Below are positions 5,805 through 6,309 of a DNA stretch of 6,309 bases, in pieces. The stretch comes from DASPXK01 sp035637315 (GTDB lineage Bacteria; Chloroflexota; UBA6077; JACCZL01), in assembly GCA_035637315.1 (NCBI GenBank), contig DASPXK010000053.1, forward strand, positions 1 through 6,309. The letters are read 5' to 3'. Below the pieces are notes generated by a model that saw only the letters and a program-made list of their open reading frames with translations, had not been told where the DNA came from and made no database searches. The position numbers were made by a program, and so were the translations under genes. Numbering within the stretch: position 1 is the stretch's first letter; each line of letters opens with the position of its first letter.

Positions 5805-6309
5805 CTACCCTGATCCTGAGTCGCTCGAACGATCACACTCGCCGGCCCGCACCGCAATGGCCAGCCAGTTCTCACGCGGGGCCAGCGGACAGGTCCAGCG
5901 GGGATCGTAAGCGCATGAGGGGTAATAAGCATAGTTGAAGTCGAGGATGACGGTGCCAGCGGTGGCATCAGAGCCCAGGTCGGCGCTCTTGATGGTGTCG
6001 AGCAGGTAGCGGCCGCCGCCGTACGTCTCGCGGGCACTGGTCGCGTCGCGGAACGGCACGAACAGCCCGCCGGCGTAGCCATGGATCCAGAACGCGTCGA
6101 GGTGGCAGTCCTGGCCGGCGTAATGGAAGTCGAGGCGGCCGATCCGGGAGAACGACATGTGCTCGCCGGTGCTCGTCTCCACACCCGCCTCGGCGTCGGC
6201 GGCCAGCTTGAATCGAGCCTCGATCCGCGCGCTCGGGTCGAACGGCCAGTACGTGAGTCCCCGAAAGGTAGCCCGCGCGTCTTCTGGCAGGGGGCTCTGA
6301 GGATGCTCG
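5805..6309 (-). CDS. DUF1684 family protein (partial, N-terminus outside the window)
   Basis: The frame is open from the right edge to the TAG at 5807-5805 and gives 167 residues, starting within EHPQSPLPEDARATFRGL. Family hallmarks follow in order: GLTYWPFDP (residues 17-25), ETSTGE (44-49), the VPFRDATSARETYGGGRYL segment (84-102), LDFNYAYYPSCAYDP (122-136), and WTCPLAPRENWLAIAVRAGE (138-157). The paired cysteines in SCAY and TCPL are typical of the family. A GTG at 6182 could be taken as a start, but conserved family sequence continues upstream of it to the window edge, so the gene begins beyond 6309. Comparison with usual family length suggests that about 30-60 residues are missing. The function of DUF1684 is unknown, and I see no signal for a catalytic activity. 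It ends 11 bases before the ATPase start, so it is almost certainly co-transcribed with the transporter. Confidence 0.88.
   Translation of the reverse strand, partial: EHPQSPLPEDARATFRGLTYWPFDPSARIEARFKLAADAEAGVETSTGEHMSFSRIGRLDFHYAGQDCHLDAFWIHGYAGGLFVPFRDATSARETYGGGRYLLDTIKSADLGSDATAGTVILDFNYAYYPSCAYDPRWTCPLAPRENWLAIAVRAGECDRSSDSGSG

Noticed and set aside
5805..6182. GTG at 6182 as the start of a complete 125-residue DUF1684 protein
   Set aside because: Conserved family sequence (HPQSPLP, GLTYWPFDP) continues in frame upstream to the window edge, so the gene is partial and begins further right.

Overview
The window is GC-rich bacterial DNA in which all seven recognisable genes lie on the minus strand, so it reads right to left as one transcriptional block with very short junctions. 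The lipoprotein style of the substrate-binding protein (a Cys-anchored signal peptide followed by a long Ala/Ser/Pro linker), the GC-rich codon use, the TTG starts and the GC-rich intergenic palindromes suggest an uncultured high-GC bacterium, most plausibly a Chloroflexota member. That placement is an inference from style; the window holds no marker gene.

Region by region, in transcription order: (a) 6309-5805, a DUF1684-family protein of unknown function whose N-terminus lies beyond the window; (b) 5793-4585, an ABC ATPase with C-terminal CBS domains; (c) 4588-3932 and (d) 3930-3211, two integral-membrane permeases; (e) a 267-bp gap holding two tandem palindromes, a sigma70-like promoter and a structured 5' leader; (f) 2943-1891, a lipoprotein substrate-binding protein of the glycine betaine/choline (OpuCC/OsmF) family with a tandem Ala-Ala-Ser-Pro linker; (g) a 97-bp gap, almost filled by a large imperfect inverted repeat; (h) 1788-490, a FadI/HADHB-type acetyl-CoA acyltransferase; (i) 493-1, the N-terminal enoyl-CoA hydratase part of a FadJ/FadB-type multifunctional beta-oxidation protein, cut by the window edge.

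Genes b, c, d and f form a complete ABC importer for quaternary-ammonium osmoprotectants: the lipoprotein captures the solute, two different permeases form the channel, and the CBS-bearing ATPase drives and probably gates uptake. The ATPase and first permease overlap by ATGA, and the second permease starts one base after the first one ends, so they look translationally coupled. The binding protein appears to have its own promoter and leader, which would let it be made in excess over the membrane subunits. Genes h and i overlap by GTGA and form a fatty-acid beta-oxidation pair (thiolase plus hydratase/dehydrogenase).

No RNA gene, CRISPR array, insertion sequence or phage feature was seen. The least ordinary items are the DUF1684 gene placed directly before the ATPase, the structured leader of the binding-protein gene with complementary segments in its two hairpins, and the palindromic elements in both intergenic gaps.
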